From Methanobacteriota archaeon (GTDB taxonomy: Archaea; Thermoplasmatota; Poseidoniia; Poseidoniales; Poseidoniaceae): a DNA stretch of 5,231 bases. This document shows positions 4,800 through 5,231 of this stretch, piece by piece. The translations under genes and the position numbers were made by a program. Location of the stretch: contig PCBQ01000014.1 of the NCBI GenBank assembly GCA_002731395.1, positions 2,938 to 8,168 on the forward strand, written 5' to 3'. How positions within the stretch are numbered: position 1 is the stretch's first letter; the number at the start of each line of letters is the position of its first letter. The notes beneath the pieces are model-generated. The model was not told the origin of the DNA and searched no databases. It was given only the letters and a program-made list of their open reading frames with translations.

Positions 4800-5231
4800 G
4801 CAGCCACCTCCGTGGTCGGCAAGTCTGCGGAACCAACGGCAAACACGTTGCCGACGGTGGTGCCAAAGTCATCAAACTGAACTTCATTGGGCATGCTGGA
4901 GCGCTTGACGATGTACTCCTTCACGTCAGCAAAGCTGCCAACGTGCACACCACCGATGAGGAAGCAGCGCGTGCCTTCTGCGAAGACGATGTGCTCAAGC
5001 ACCTCTTGTTCGGGAAGGGAAATGCGCACGGCGTCGTGCGTCGCATATTGCGAAGCATCGTCAACGAGGATGTTGCGGCCATCATGCAAGTTGACCTGGG
5101 TCTTGCCGCCCTTGACGGTGGTCTTGCCTTCGACTCGGCAGACCTTCCACGCCGCGTCAGACGCGGGGATGGGGCGGTAGCGAAGACGGCCCTTGTGGTC
5201 GAGGATGCAGCGGTAGTTGTCCTCGCCAAGG
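4796..5231 (-). CDS. rps4e: Small-subunit ribosomal protein eS4 (S4e), C-terminal part, cut by window edge
   Basis: eS4 is an archaeal/eukaryotic small-subunit rRNA-binding protein. About 144 residues of the C-terminal part are visible; whole archaeal S4e is about 235-245 residues, so the N-terminal S4-like RNA-binding region lies outside the window. The first full codon is at 5230. Visible blocks are DHKGRLRYRPI, WKVCRVEGKTTVKGGKTQVN and LHDGRNILV, all typical of the central S4e domain. SLPEQEVLEHIVFAEG and the KOW-like FLIGGVHVGSFADVKEY follow, then VKRSSMPNEV and a short tail ending PTTEVAA. A TTG at 5089 is an internal Leu codon, not a start, because conserved S4e sequence continues upstream in frame. 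It is the most upstream gene in the window; L24 is expected before it. Confidence 0.95.
   Translation of the reverse strand, partial: LGEDNYRCILDHKGRLRYRPIPASDAAWKVCRVEGKTTVKGGKTQVNLHDGRNILVDDASQYATHDAVRISLPEQEVLEHIVFAEGTRCFLIGGVHVGSFADVKEYIVKRSSMPNEVQFDDFGTTVGNVFAVGSADLPTTEVAA
4805..4811 (-). promoter_or_regulatory. Ribosome binding site of L5 (GGAGGTG)
   Basis: GGAGGTG lies inside the last S4e codons, five bases before the GTG start of L5. It is the reason to prefer the GTG over the internal ATG pair. Confidence 0.75.

Noticed and set aside
5087..5089. TTG at 5089 as a start of a short 97-residue gene
   Set aside because: The frame is open to the window edge and encodes conserved S4e sequence upstream of this codon, so it is an internal leucine.

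Overview
The window is a stretch of an archaeal ribosomal-protein operon (the archaeal version of the spc operon). All genes lie on the minus strand, so transcription runs from high to low coordinates: S4e (3' part), L5, S14, S8, L6, L32e, L19e, L18, S5, L30, L15 (5' part). The archaeal/eukaryotic-type proteins S4e, L32e and L19e sit among universal ones in the standard archaeal order, and the residue signatures are archaeal. The order predicts L24/L14 just upstream and SecY downstream, both outside the window.

The DNA is fairly GC-rich. Ribosomal-protein sequence and the strong GAGGTGA/GGAGG-type ribosome binding sites point to Euryarchaeota. A Thermoplasmata-related marine lineage (for example Marine Group II) is my best guess, at low confidence. 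The proteins are not highly acidic overall, which argues against haloarchaea.

Layout: 5230-4796 S4e C-terminal part; 4799-4272 L5 (GTG start); 4266-4114 S14 (50 residues, zinc ribbon); 4098-3709 S8; 3699-3160 L6; 3154-2513 L32e with an unusual N-terminal SAP-like domain; 2513-2052 L19e; 2052-1543 L18; 1540-773 S5 with an Arg-rich N-terminal extension; 773-297 L30; 287-1 L15 N-terminal part. Junctions are extremely tight: the largest gap is 15 bases, three junctions share one base in a TGATG, and one overlaps by four bases (GTGA). Most ribosome binding sites lie inside the 3' end or stop codon of the gene upstream. The genes are therefore probably co-transcribed and translationally coupled. 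I saw no internal promoter, terminator, RNA gene, mobile element or CRISPR. No stretch of 300 bases lacks a gene.

The window is mostly core, conserved translation machinery and I found no new multi-gene system. The points worth a second look are lineage-specific protein features: a SAP-like domain on L32e where some archaea carry a helix-hairpin-helix region, an internally duplicated acidic linker in the same protein, and an N-terminal extension plus a cysteine-free central loop in S5.
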